Source: Auanema rhodensis (Eukaryota; Nematoda; Chromadorea; Rhabditida; Rhabditidae). Taken from it: 64,000 nt of DNA. A program made the position numbers and the translations under genes. Location of the stretch: contig OZ059895.1 in assembly GCA_964057225.1 (NCBI GenBank), forward strand, positions 9,920,001 to 9,984,000, given 5' to 3'. Under the pieces are notes generated by a model that made no database searches, had not been told where the DNA came from, and saw only the letters and a program-made list of their open reading frames with translations. Below, one piece after another: positions 15,001 through 22,969 of the stretch (its first letter is position 1; every line of letters starts with the position of its first letter).

Positions 15001-16019
15001 ACAGTTATAAACCAAAAGATAATGAACCTTCATCTTGACTTTACTGTTTCTATCCATTTCCTATCGAAACAAACATTGTTTAAACACTATGCAACTATGA
15101 AACCTTTTTTAATTTATTGTATTTGAAGCTCATAAGATTTGATATCATTGAGGGATCCAGATGAAACGTGAAAAATTACATAACTAACATGAAATTGGAA
15201 AAAAAACTATAACGAGGATAAGTAGGTAAACCATTGAATATCAGATATTTTCGCTTACGACCATACCACGTTACAAGTACGCCATACAGCTGATTTTCAA
15301 TTTTATCTCTTCCGTAACATATGTTTTCAATTTTCAAGCACTTTTACTCAGATAGCTCAACCAAAGGAAAGCAAATTATCTTCAATTTTATTTCTATATT
15401 ACAGTTATAAATCAGTAGATAATGAACCTTCATCTTGACTTTACTGTTTCTATCCATTTCCTATCAAAACAAACATTGTTTAAACACTATACAACTGTGA
15501 AACCTTTTTTAATTTATTGTATTTGGAGCTCATAAAATTTGATATCATCGAGGGATCCAGATGGAACGTGGAAAATTACATAACTAACATGAAATTGGAA
15601 AAAAAACTATAACGAGGATAAGTAGGTAAACCATTGAATATCAGATATTTTCGCTTACGACCATACCACGTTGAAAGTACGCCATGCAACTGACTTTCAA
15701 TTTTATCTTTTCCGTAACAAATGTTTTCAATTTTCAAACAGTTTTACTTAGATAGCTCAACCAAGGGAAAGCAAATTATCTTCAATTTTATTTCTATATT
15801 ACAGTTATAAACCAGTAGGTAATGAACCTTCATCTTGACTTTACTGTTTCTATCCATTTCCTATCGAAACAAACATTGTTTAAACACTATACAATTGTGA
15901 AACCTTTTTTAATTTATTGTATTTGCATCTCATAAGATTTGATATCATCGAGGGATCCAGATGGAACGTGGAAAATTACATAACTAACATGAAATTGGAA
16001 AAAAAACTATAACGGGGAG

Positions 16020-16172
16020 ATTGCCACCAATGAAGAAAGAATGAAGCAGAAATACGATCAAGCACATAGGACAAAAGAAAGAATATTAGATATAGGAGAT
16101 CGAGTATTTGTACAAAGAGGGAACCCAAGCAACAAATTACAAATACGAAGAGATGGACCTTACCGGATAGTG
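16020..16172 (+). pseudogene. Ty3/Gypsy integrase C-terminal fragment (GPY/F module)
   Basis: The reading frame is open from the satellite junction (I-A-T-N-E-E-R) and contains KYDQAHR, IGDRVFVQRG and KLQIRRDGPYRI. This is the usual order at the C-terminus of Ty3/Gypsy integrases, where the GPY/F module follows a GDxV beta-strand. The catalytic DDE core and the zinc-binding domain are absent. An ATG at 16041 happens to be in frame, but it is an internal methionine rather than a start. Near 16165-16175 the frame must shift by one base to join the long downstream frame, so the polyprotein is broken here. The family call is fairly sure; no activity is possible. Confidence 0.75.
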
Positions 16173-16174
16173 AT

Positions 16175-16253
16175 CATTTTCCATCAGACGATAATCTTAT
16201 ATCAACAAAAAATAATGAAGAAGAGGAAGAAGAAGACCAAGACATAGCGAACA

Positions 16254-16286
<33 letters not shown>

Positions 16287-16906
16287 CAAGTTGGAATAAT
16301 CTGGATGAGTGGGAACAAACCAATAATACGGAAAATAACAACAACTGTTACCCAACAGGCAGTTCAGATACTCTCGAACAACTGTTACCTATTACTTGGA
16401 ATAACAGAAGAGTAAACGAAGAAGAATTTGAACAAAATTCAGAAACACCTGACGACCTTGCTATAGCAAGAGGAATAACAAATTTTAATATACAATTAGA
16501 AGATGAATCGACAACAATCGACAGTATTCAAGAGGACCTCAGACAGCTGACACCTTTCTCTGAAAAAGAAAGTTCTTATGAAAACGATATAGAAGATAAT
16601 AACGCAAAAACATACGAAAAGCTACGAGATCATTTCAAAAATAAAAACAGAAAGGAACTATTTGAGGACAGAAACAAAAACTCACCAGCAATCAGAAATT
16701 GGAACACAACACTTGCCGCAGCACTAGGAATAGGAAAGGAAAACTCACGCCCGTATCATGTTAAACTACAACACAAAAGAAAAACACAAGACGAAGAAAT
16801 CAGAAATAATGGAGAATTGGAACTACAAGGAAAAGTGGATCAAAACAAAAAGCAGCAGAATAAATCTCCAACGCAAAACAAAGGAGAACAAGTACGAAAA
16901 TTTTAA
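16175..16906 (+). pseudogene. Acidic C-terminal extension of the Gypsy polyprotein, no methionine
   Basis: A frame of about 244 codons runs without a stop from 16175 to the TAA at 16904-16906 (it is open back to 16070) and contains no ATG, so start-codon-based ORF calling misses it. The protein is rich in Glu, Asn, Lys and Gln. It opens with two runs of glutamate (roughly residues 15-40), has an Asn-rich stretch near residue 50, and ends in a basic Lys/Gln-rich tail. I recognise no domain. Its position right after the GPY/F module, one base out of frame, makes a C-terminal extension of Pol the simplest reading. Coding constraint is suggested by the length free of stops in AT-rich DNA. A separate host-derived gene is possible but unsupported. 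Confidence 0.6.
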
Positions 16907-17052
16907 TTAACTAACAAAAATCGTAGACATGTAAAAATAATTTTTCTTTCTTTCGTATAGTACATTAAACACAAGACATAGATCAAAACCACCGAAATTC
17001 TAATTTCTATCTTTTAATTTCAACAAATTGTAACAATCACTGCAAAAAAAAC

Positions 17053-17060
17053 TATATAAA
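17053..17060 (+). promoter_or_regulatory. TATA-like element upstream of the degenerate 3' frame
   Basis: TATATAAA follows an A-rich stretch about 50 bases before the ATG at 17106. The distance is compatible with an internal promoter, but the local AT content makes chance occurrence plausible. The stretch 16907-17052 before it is AT-rich and shows no other feature. Confidence 0.25.
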
Positions 17061-17105
17061 GAGAAAATTTTGATAGAGAAAATTCAAAAAGACTTTTTAC
17101 TCAAA

Positions 17106-17751
17106 ATGACCTCCTCTCTCGCCAACGTCACACTCTCTACATTCCTCGCAACTCCAACACCACTGGTCCTTCTAGCCACCACTATTCAACAAGAATGGAT
17201 AGAGGTAGGAAACTTTTGTGAAGGTCTTCTACCTATCAACTGCATGCAGCTTAACTTAGGACGCATAATAAGCCTATAAACGAGCAAATTGGAGAAGAAG
17301 ATACAGCACATCCTATTTATGATAGAATTATTAGAGAAGAAAACCAAAAGTTATGAAGAAAACGATCTAGAGGAGCTCCGCTAGCATCAAAAGAAATGGA
17401 CAGAATGATGCTCTCTCAGCCAGAAAAAGAACAGAATCCGACACATAATGCTGGGTACAACCCGCCAGAATGAAGACCACAGCTGACATCTACAAAGCAA
17501 TGCCGACATGGACAACACAGATGACACAGCAACCTGTAGGAAATAACGAAACCAAAGAAGAAGCCTCATAGATAGAGATAGGGCAAGACCTATCAGTAGT
17601 TATCACAAAACTACTAGCAAAACGGACTACCAACATGTCATCATCAAGAAGTAAGGCGAAAGCAGTTAGCCAAACAATCAGAACAATGAAGCTGCTTGGA
17701 CTTGCATCAATTACAAAAATGATCCAGGAAATAGACCAACTGGCGGATTAA
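17106..17751 (+). pseudogene. Degenerate 3' reading frame of the Gypsy element
   Basis: An ATG at 17106 opens a Ser/Thr/Leu-rich frame (MTSSLANVTLSTFLATPTPL) that runs to EWIE and is followed by GTAGG, possibly an intron donor. From about 17264 another frame reads PINEQIGEEDTAHPIYDRII, crosses a TGA near 17355, continues through RKRSRGAPLASKEMDRM to a TGA near 17471. A further frame-shifted part ends at the TAA at 17749-17751 after MKLLGLASITKMIQEIDQLA. The pieces together look like one small basic protein broken by several stops and frameshifts. I do not recognise a family. By position it could be a third ORF or an env-like gene of the element, but there is no clear membrane segment apart from the N-terminal hydrophobic stretch. 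Confidence 0.4.
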
Positions 17752-17897
17752 CGAGAACAGGGAAGGTTGAAATCACTTTTAAATTCTATCTCTGTAAAAA
17801 TTTTTTTTCTTTATCAATAGTTTGTTTATCATTGAAAAATTTGTTTCATGCCTATTTTTTAGAATTTTTTTCTTTCTTAATTATTATCTGCATATAA

Positions 17898-17977
17898 CAG
17901 CTGCGGTCAGCTGACTTGTATCCGTTGAAGCATGTTACATACATTTCTCGAAGGAAAGCAGCTGACCATGGCAGCTG
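17898..17977 (+). promoter_or_regulatory. Four CAGCTG motifs in an inverted arrangement
   Basis: CAGCTG occurs at 17898-17903, 17908-17913, 17959-17964 and 17972-17977. The outer pairs form an imperfect inverted repeat (AACAGCTGCGGTCAGCTGAC against the complement of GCAGCTGACCATGGCAGCTG), directly upstream of a TATA-like box. CAGCTG is an E-box, so a bHLH-responsive U3 enhancer is a reasonable guess. Confidence 0.4.
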
Positions 17978-18095
17978 CTATTATAAAAATAATGCAAATA
18001 GTTTTTAAGACATTCTGAGAATATTCTAGATGAACTTTTTATAAGCTTTGTAACATTTTTGTGTAAACTGAGTAGGAGTTGTATGGATATATAAA

Positions 18096-18116
18096 CCTGA
18101 GTCCTCAAGACTCAGG
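18096..18116 (+). promoter_or_regulatory. Perfect 8-bp hairpin just after the LTR TATA box
   Basis: CCTGAGTC (18096-18103), loop CTCAA, GACTCAGG (18109-18116). It begins two bases after TATATAAA. With initiation about 30 bases downstream of TATA, it would sit at or just before the start of the R region. Confidence 0.5.
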
Positions 18117-18350
18117 CATCTCATTATCTCATTTTCTCTTTATCTCATCATCATCTCTTTATATTCTCTTTCTTTTCTAGCTTAAATCTTTGTATAATTA
18201 TATTATAAAGCGAACAATAAACCTTTATATATTTTATCTCTTCTTTCTTATTTCCCCATACATTATACACTTATATTTAAAATCAAACTCATCTTCTCAT
18301 AGTCTGTTTGGATCTCTCAACTTGGAACCATTGAGAATCTGAATGGAACG

Positions 18351-18712
18351 TCCTCGTTACAGTTTTTTTTCCAATTTCATGTTAGTTATGTAATTTTCCA
18401 CGTTCCATCTGGATCCCTCGATGATATCAAATCTCATGAGCTCCAAATACAATAAATTAAAGAAGGTTTCACAGTTGTATGGTGTTTAAGCAATGTTTGT
18501 TTCGATAAGAAATAGATAGAAACAGTAAAGTTAAGATAAAGGTTCATTAACTACTGGTTTATAACTGTAATATAGAAATAAGATTGGAGATAATTTGCTG
18601 CCTTGGGTTGAGCTATATAAGTTAAAACTGCTTGAAAATTGAAAACATTTGTTACGGAAGAGATAAAATTGAAAATCAGCCGCATGGCGACTTTCAATGT
18701 GTTATGATCGTT
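18351..18712 (-). repeat. Inverted satellite monomer next to the 5S gene
   Basis: The reverse complement follows the satellite monomer from the 5S-like segment (diverged here: CATAACACATTGAAAG) to the A-tract. It begins on the + strand with TCCTCGTTACAGTTTTTTTT. It carries more private differences than array monomers (for example CCTTGGGTTGAGC and AAGCAATGTTTG), which fits an older or unhomogenised copy. Confidence 0.92.
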
Positions 18713-18727
18713 AAAAAAATTTGAAAA
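18713..18727 (-). terminator. RNA polymerase III terminator of the 5S gene
   Basis: Read on the minus strand, TTTT follows immediately after the 5S 3' end (18724-18727) and a second run of seven T lies at 18713-18719. Oligo-T is the standard Pol III stop signal. Confidence 0.7.
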
Positions 18728-18844
18728 GCTTATGGCACCGGGATTCCCAAGCCGTCTCCGATCCAAGTACTAACCGGGCCCAACGTTGCTTGACTTGCCA
18801 GATCGGACGGGATGGCGTACCTTCAACGTGGTATGGTCGTAAGG
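18728..18844 (-). rRNA. 5S ribosomal RNA gene, full length
   Basis: The minus strand reads CTTACGACCATACCACG at its start and ends GGTGCCATAAGC, about 117 nt. That fits eukaryotic 5S rRNA (about 119-120 nt), and the sequence is closest to the nematode form I know. The internal control region appears intact: box A-like AAGTCAAGCAACG, an intermediate element containing GGTTAG, and box C TTGGATCGGAGACGG followed by TTGGGAAT (around 18743-18798 on the + strand). The terminal helix pairs CTTA with TAAG. Pol III terminators follow. On its 3' side it runs into an inverted satellite monomer; on its 5' side it abuts the palindromic mobile-element block. It may be functional, but a lone copy in heterochromatin-like sequence could also be a silent relic. 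Confidence 0.9.
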
Positions 18845-18860
18845 GTATTTCTACATATAC

Positions 18861-18948
18861 ACCAATAGACATATACAAATTTGAATACACTCTACATGTA
18901 CGCGGGAAATACTACATGTACGCGGCTACTGTGTATATGTCGATTGGT
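18861..18948. repeat. Small inverted repeat enclosing a duplicated ACATGTACGCGG motif
   Basis: ACCAATAGACATATAC (18861-18876) pairs with GTATATGTCGATTGGT (18933-18948), 15 of 16 positions. Between them CTACATGTACGCGG occurs twice, around 18891 and 18913. It lies just upstream of the 5S 5' end. It could be a short MITE-like insertion or upstream sequence of the 5S gene. No target-site duplication is obvious. Confidence 0.5.
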
Positions 18949-19042
18949 TATTTTAAATTAAATCAATAATTTCATCAAAAGTACATTGATAGTTCTATTT
19001 ATTTTCAAAGTTTGTTGCTCATCTAATGAGAAACAGTTAAAA

Positions 19043-19082
19043 TACTCATGCTTATGAGTACGAAAAGTTTGTGACACTTTTC
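19043..19082. repeat. Two adjacent short perfect hairpins
   Basis: TACTCAT-GCTT-ATGAGTA (19043-19060) is followed at once by GAAAAGT-TTGTGAC-ACTTTTC (19062-19082). Both have 7-bp stems. They lie 85-125 bases before the candidate start of the transposase gene. Function is unknown. The rest of 18949-19167 shows nothing I can assign. Confidence 0.4.
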
Positions 19083-19167
19083 ATGGGGGATCCGAATTCG
19101 TTTATAAGATGAGAAAAAACTATCTCATGTCATTTCAAATCTCCGCTGTAACTGAATAGAATTATCT

Positions 19168-20356
19168 ATGTCTGCTGGTTTGCGCTCACGGAAGTACTTC
19201 AATCCTGATGAAGTAATCGATTTCTTCAATAGAAGGTGCGGTTGTTTCAATCTTAGCAATGATAGTTTTAAACGTTTTAGTGAAAATGAAATATTAGAAT
19301 AAAAGCCTAAGTTCGAGAAAATGACTGTTGGAACTGTGTTTTTTTTTTTAGTAAAGAAAGTGTGAACTCTGTCAGCAGTGTGACTCGTGATCAATTTTCG
19401 CCTTGGACAGGGAGAGGTATGTATTGTTGTTTCTTTATATTCTTATAGTAAATACTCAATTATCGACTATTCTTTGAAATAGTTCCTGATCATTCTCAGA
19501 AACAACTTGTAGTAATCAAGAAAACTTTTTTTGTTTTATTTTTCGTTCGCTTTAGTTAACAATATTCGATATGATACTATAACTGATTATTGTCAACTCT
19601 ACTATGAGAATGAAAAGTTTTTCAAAAATGGATCAAACTCATCTTTGTCTTTGACAATGATCAGAAATGATCACAAAAAGTATGAATGTTTTTACAGAGA
19701 GGTCTTTCTAAATTTTAATTTTTTTCTTATGTTTTTTGCTTAGATTTATTATGTGATGAATAAAAAATCTTTGTTTCCTGCTCTTCTCTATATTTATAGT
19801 GGTAAGGTATTCGAATTTATCTAGCATAGTGCTGAATAATTATTTTAATTACAGGTTGAGTTCATCGTCTCTTCTTCCGAAGTATTTCGTAAAATCGATC
19901 CTTCTGAAGCAGAAATAGCAAAAAAAGCTTTAGAACATAGAACTACGCACAAAGCACAATCTTATCTTCAAAATATCGGCTTGTCCATCTCAAACAAAAC
20001 AGTTTGTAGTTTTTTTTAATATAAAAGATTTATGAATTTCAGCTAAGCAGTCTGACTCGCAGTGTCAAAGATCACGTTAAAAGCCGCCAAGGACGAAAGG
20101 CACCTCTAGATTTTCATTCTACTTTCTTTCAAGTGAGTTAGAAAGAGTTTCTTGAATTTTTTGCTTTTTTAGATCAGCAGTTTCTGGAAAAAATACATAT
20201 TTATTATTGGGAATGATGATCCATACTCGAAAAGAAAGTGAAAATCACAAACATTTTAGCAAGTTTTTAAATGGTTTGTTTGATGAATATTCAGAGGAAA
20301 AAAGCATAGGGTTGATCGTTCATGATGGAGAACTGAATTTTAGTTTTTACAACACG
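19168..20356 (+). pseudogene. Mutator-like (MULE-type) transposase gene, left copy, broken
   Basis: Pieces on the + strand look like exons. ATG at 19168 (MSAGLRSRKYFNPDEVIDFF) runs to a TAA at 19300. A piece follows near 19335-19394, then 19556 to about 19701 (KFFKNGS, MIRNDHKKYECF), 19855-20001 (VEFIVSSSEVFRKIDPSEAE), 20043-20132 (SLTRSVKDHVKSRQGRKAPL) and 20173-20356 (YLLLGMMIHTRKESENHKHF, then LIVHDGELNFSFYNT). Introns 20002-20042 and 20133-20172 are 41 and 40 nt with GT/AG ends. The LGxMxIHxRK...DGE arrangement recalls MULE/Phantom-type DDE transposases, with the D of HDGE in the place of the second catalytic Asp. Compared with the right copy, about 430 bp of exon are deleted near 20121, removing the segment with the first catalytic Asp. 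The first exons also have a stop and a frameshift, so it is non-functional. Family assignment is from motif spacing only. Confidence 0.55.
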
Positions 20357-20696
20357 GTATATATATTTTTTTTAAATTTATAAACATATATCAGGGTTCA
20401 TTCTTCAAAGACGCGATTGTCATAAGCTACGAGTCCTCTGCCTTCTGCTTTGATTCTTATGTATGGGAGTTCTCTTTTGTTCGTTGCACAGCATCCAACA
20501 AAAAGTATAATAATAGGAATAAAAGTGATGACAGTAGGAAAATATCTTCGAATTGTTTCGTCGTCGGCTGAAGCGTCAATGTCGGCGTTGAGTAGTTCAT
20601 GTTGTTCAACTGCATTCACATCTAAGATAGGAACTTTCTCTTTGATATAAGATACAACAATAATGCATAATGCTGATCCAAAGATTAATATAACTA
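19931..20696 (+). repeat. Left outer arm of the large inverted repeat
   Basis: The sequence is nearly identical to the reverse complement of 24548-25750, apart from about 430 bp missing here at around 20121. It covers the 3' exons of the transposase and the 3' end of the glycoprotein gene, including the roughly 40-bp gap between them. Homology starts at TAGAACATAGAACTACGC and ends at GATCCAAAGATTAATATAAC. Confidence 0.92.
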
Positions 20697-21987
20697 TCAT
20701 GATACCTGCAGAGATGAACATTCTGTTAAGGGATCCCGCAAAGAAATCAACTCCTCGTTCCCATTGTGATGATGCAATATTTTGAGTAGAACTAAGAAGT
20801 TCGTTATTTTTTGTAAACCATTCTAATAAGCCTGGCAAATTTTCTCGATTCGTGATGACTCGTAGAAAATTTCTATGAGGATTGGTAGCAAAAATGTGTC
20901 CATATGTTAGGCTTATTGTTCTAACTAAGTTTTCATCGGTGATGTTCTCCTAAAGATTTCTTTGTGAAAATCGAATGGCTGCTAGATCGGGATAATGATG
21001 TGAACCAATGTTTAATGCATTCACGTTTGTAATTCCATTGAGAGATTTCCATTCTCCATCTTCTTTCCATATATCGTTTTCTACTGTTTCGCATGGAATT
21101 TCAGTTCCATATGCTTCTAGATCTGCTGAATCTTGAGGTGCAAAGTAGAGGCGGTCATCATCCGTGATGACGGGTGTTTCCAAATAACACTTATCTTTGT
21201 ATGTGTGGTTGCGATAAATGTAGAGTGGTTCTATTGGTTGACAGGTTGAAACCCTAATAAGATTTCGTCCAATTATTCGAGCAGCTATATCATCTCGTTG
21301 CATGATAGATCTGATAGCAATTGTAGGATTGATGTTAAATATAGTTTGCCATGTCTTAATAAGTTCCAGTTGAGCATGACATATGCTGTGATGCTGATGA
21401 TGAAATTCTTCGACCAGTATGGTTCTCATTCGTTCGAATCCATAGTTGAGTTTGTTGATAATAGTTAATGCATCTCGATGTCGAAGTATAGTATTCTGAT
21501 GATCAGTTAAGTGAGCGCCAAATAATTTTCCAGTAATATTCAAAATATGGATAGCTGACAGTAAAAATTGATGATATCGAGCAATAACAGTCAGGTTCTG
21601 ATATTCGTTGTTGACTGATTGATAGTGATACCAATTATGAATATATCTTATGGTATTTCCGACGAATTTGTTGATTGTTCAAAGCGTTGGCGTAAAGAAT
21701 CCATGTGATTATCCAAATAACTTGTCAGATCCAATAGAGAATATGCCTGCGGATAATCAATAAACGAGACTAGAGTCTCAGTAGTGGATTCAAAAATTGG
21801 TGAAGAAAAACAAGATTGAGTTGTAGTAAGTGCCGAGGTGTTGGCTAAGACAAGTGATGTTTCTAGACTTGATATTAGCAATGTTTGATTTCCAAGTATT
21901 CCATATAGAGGTCCAATACGTGTGTATTGGCATGGTGCAGATTATTGTTGTGAGCAGGAATGGTAATGCAATAGTATTTATATTGAA
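20398..21987 (-). pseudogene. Viral-type membrane glycoprotein (candidate class III fusogen), left copy, broken
   Basis: On the minus strand a hydrophobic leader (21987-21935) is followed, one base out of frame, by a Ser/Thr-rich part (to 21648). A small deletion shifts the frame there. The next frame runs 21663-20398 with one in-frame TAG at 20950-20952. The middle part has paired cysteines (VSTCQPIEP and KCYLETP). The C-terminal part has a strong membrane segment (ISAGIMIVILIFGSALCII), a hydrophilic stretch of about 36 residues, a second hydrophobic segment (TVITFIPIIILFVG) and a short tail. N-glycosylation sequons are present. The cysteine motifs after a DDIAAR segment are reminiscent of gB/chuvirus-like class III fusion glycoproteins, which are known to be captured by animal mobile elements; this is my recollection of the family, not a search. 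It converges on the transposase gene, with stop and exon end about 40 bp apart. Confidence 0.5.
21536..21882 (-). repeat. Left inner arm of the large inverted repeat
   Basis: The reverse complement matches 23623-24066, except that about 100 bp present in the right copy is missing here near 21660. Beyond both ends the two copies differ. It encodes the N-terminal part of the glycoprotein. Confidence 0.9.
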
Positions 21988-22350
21988 TCGAGGTTTCCAT
22001 CGTCTTTGATTGTCTTGATTCTCTCTTGGATACTTGTCTCTATTTTCTCTCGGATAGTTTTCTTTATTTTCTCTTGGGTAGTTGTCTCCTCGAGATTCTC
22101 TTCGATAGTTGTTGCGATTATTCCTTGAAAAATTGTCACGATTTCCTCTTGGATAATTGTTGCGAGATTCTCTCGCCCTCGTTCTCGAATTTCCGAAAAA
22201 ATGGAGTTATATGCCGAGATGGCACAATCATTTTGTTAGAGCAGCTGAGGAAGGAGAAAAATTCTTTCGATTACCGAAAGTCCAGCAGCGTTTGCAAATC
22301 GGTTGAATATATCGATGTAAGATCGAAAGATGATTCGAGATGATAATAGG
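21988..22350 (-). pseudogene. Gag capsid remnant plus Arg/Asn-rich repeat region
   Basis: Reading right to left, 22350-22210 encodes FRSYIDIFNRFANAAGLSV, then ERIFLLPQLL, a TAA, and NDCAISAYNSI. This spacing (F...F...A...GL...LP..L...A...Y) resembles Ty3/Gypsy Gag capsid. From about 22200 to 21988 another frame gives a degenerate repeat of a (N/D)NYPREN-like octapeptide (for example DNYPRENKENYPREN), strongly basic and Asn-rich, like a nucleocapsid tail without zinc knuckle. It then runs straight into the hydrophobic leader of the glycoprotein. No protease, RT or integrase lies between. The layout matches a Gag leader joined to Env, as in a spliced env transcript or an internal pol deletion. 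The Gag call is from pattern only. Confidence 0.45.
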
Positions 22351-22969
22351 ATATGATTATATGACAATGTGATTCATAAATTAGAGAAGTGAGTATGGCG
22401 GACAAATCAAAATATCAATTGTTACTGAATAACAATGAATTACCAAACAAGGCATCTTTCAAATTCCAAATTCTTTGTTGCAACTTGAATCAACAATCAA
22501 AAATTATGAGAGGAAGGTTTAAATTCAAATGACAAATGATACAGCGGATGTTATTTTCTTACAGTGGCCATTCTGTTAGTACAAACTTGTAATCTTTATC
22601 AAAAATTTCGCAAATTGACTTTCTCAAGGTCCCAGTTTGCTTATATCAAACAGCTTTTTCATTTTCAAAAAATAATATATATTTTCCGCCACAATGAAGA
22701 ATCAAAATACAACAGCTCAGAAAAAAAAATCGAAAAGTTGGCCAATTCAGTATCTCACCCTTGCGCAAAATATACCCTGTTTTTTTAAAAAAAAATAAGT
22801 GAGACCCTTCGTACTGAATTGGAAAGAGAGGTGGTAGCCCAGGGAAATAGCTCAAAAAAATTCTCTTTAACTGAATGATAAATCATAATTTATTCGAGTT
22901 CGAAAATCGTAAAAAGATTCTAAGGTGGAACCTCCATGTAATATCCTTGGTTTGGATATTAATGTTCCG
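22351..22969. other. AT-rich stretch with no assignable gene
   Basis: Short overlapping frames exist on both strands here, none with a recognisable motif. By position, on the minus strand, it would be a leader between the LTR-like block and the Gag remnant. A small dyad AATATCC...GGATATT lies at about 22941-22961. Confidence 0.4.

Larger units (their letters stand above)
1..16018 (+). repeat. Left satellite array, 400-bp monomer, about 40 copies
   Basis: An uninterrupted head-to-tail tandem array. Landmarks recur every 400 bases (for example the A-tract followed by ACTATAACG(G/A)GGATAAG at 401, 801, 1201, 1601 and 2001), with only 1-base drift. Each monomer holds, in order, that A-tract, a segment matching the start of 5S rRNA, an AT-rich spacer, GTTTAAAC, a run of T, and a GC-richer block around GAGGGATCC. 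Monomers differ at linked diagnostic sites, such as TATGTTAACGATTG versus TAGGTAAACCATTG, or CAGTAGTTGTTG versus CAAAAGATAATG. No gene lies in the array. The 60-80-codon minus-strand frames in some monomers are by-products of the repeat. Confidence 0.97.
16019..18350 (+). mobile_element. Truncated Ty3/Gypsy-type LTR retrotransposon, 3' end
   Basis: The insertion begins inside the integrase coding region, directly after satellite sequence ACTATAACGGGGA, so 5' LTR, gag, protease, reverse transcriptase and most of integrase are missing. In order it holds the integrase C-terminus with a GPY/F-like module, a long acidic extension, a TATA-like site, a degenerate second reading frame, a purine-rich tract and an LTR-like region. 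At the right end satellite resumes in inverted orientation at the equivalent monomer position (TCCTCGTTACAG). Exact ends and target-site duplication cannot be defined because the left part is lost. Confidence 0.75.
17767..18350 (+). repeat. Probable 3' LTR of the Gypsy element
   Basis: A purine-rich tract (ACGAGAACAGGGAAGG, 17751-17766), as expected of a polypurine tract, precedes this non-coding block. Inside it are TATAAAA at 17982-17988, TATATAAA at 18088-18094 and a poly(A) signal AATAAA at 18216-18221, the order expected for U3-R-U5. The pyrimidine-rich stretch 18120-18200 follows the second TATA. With no 5' copy to compare, the ends are approximate and I see no clean TG...CA termini. 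Confidence 0.5.

Noticed and set aside
15800..15830. Spliced-leader (SL1-like) sequence in the satellite minus strand (GGTTCATTACC...GTTTA)
   Set aside because: It resembles nematode SL1 at the start only. There is no clear donor or Sm-binding site, and the match varies among monomers. It is too weak to call.
1..16018. CRISPR-like regular repetition
   Set aside because: The unit is a 400-bp satellite with no short repeat plus unique spacer structure, and the context is eukaryotic.
16041..16247. A 68-codon gene starting at ATG 16041
   Set aside because: The integrase-like frame is open upstream to the satellite junction, and its C-terminal residues after 16172 are out of frame with the real continuation. 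The ATG is internal.
18551..18969. Frames of 71 and 82 codons on both strands as proteins
   Set aside because: They overlap the 5S rRNA gene and inverted satellite. Their sequence is explained by the RNA gene.
19085..19100. GGATCCGAATTC resembling a cloning polylinker
   Set aside because: Two adjacent six-base sites occur by chance, and flanking sequence shows no vector. GGATCC is also a normal part of every satellite monomer.
19125..19394. 89-codon minus-strand frame
   Set aside because: It is the antisense of the first transposase exons, which carry the more convincing + strand peptide.
20357..20397. A further intron (GTATAT...TATCAG) extending the transposase into the antisense of the glycoprotein
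   Set aside because: Splice-like ends exist, but the resulting peptide shows no transposase motif and the downstream DNA is explained by the glycoprotein on the other strand.
20450..20650. 66-codon + strand frame (and its twin on the minus strand at 24593-24784)
   Set aside because: These are antisense shadows of the glycoprotein C-terminal region, mirrored by the inverted repeat.
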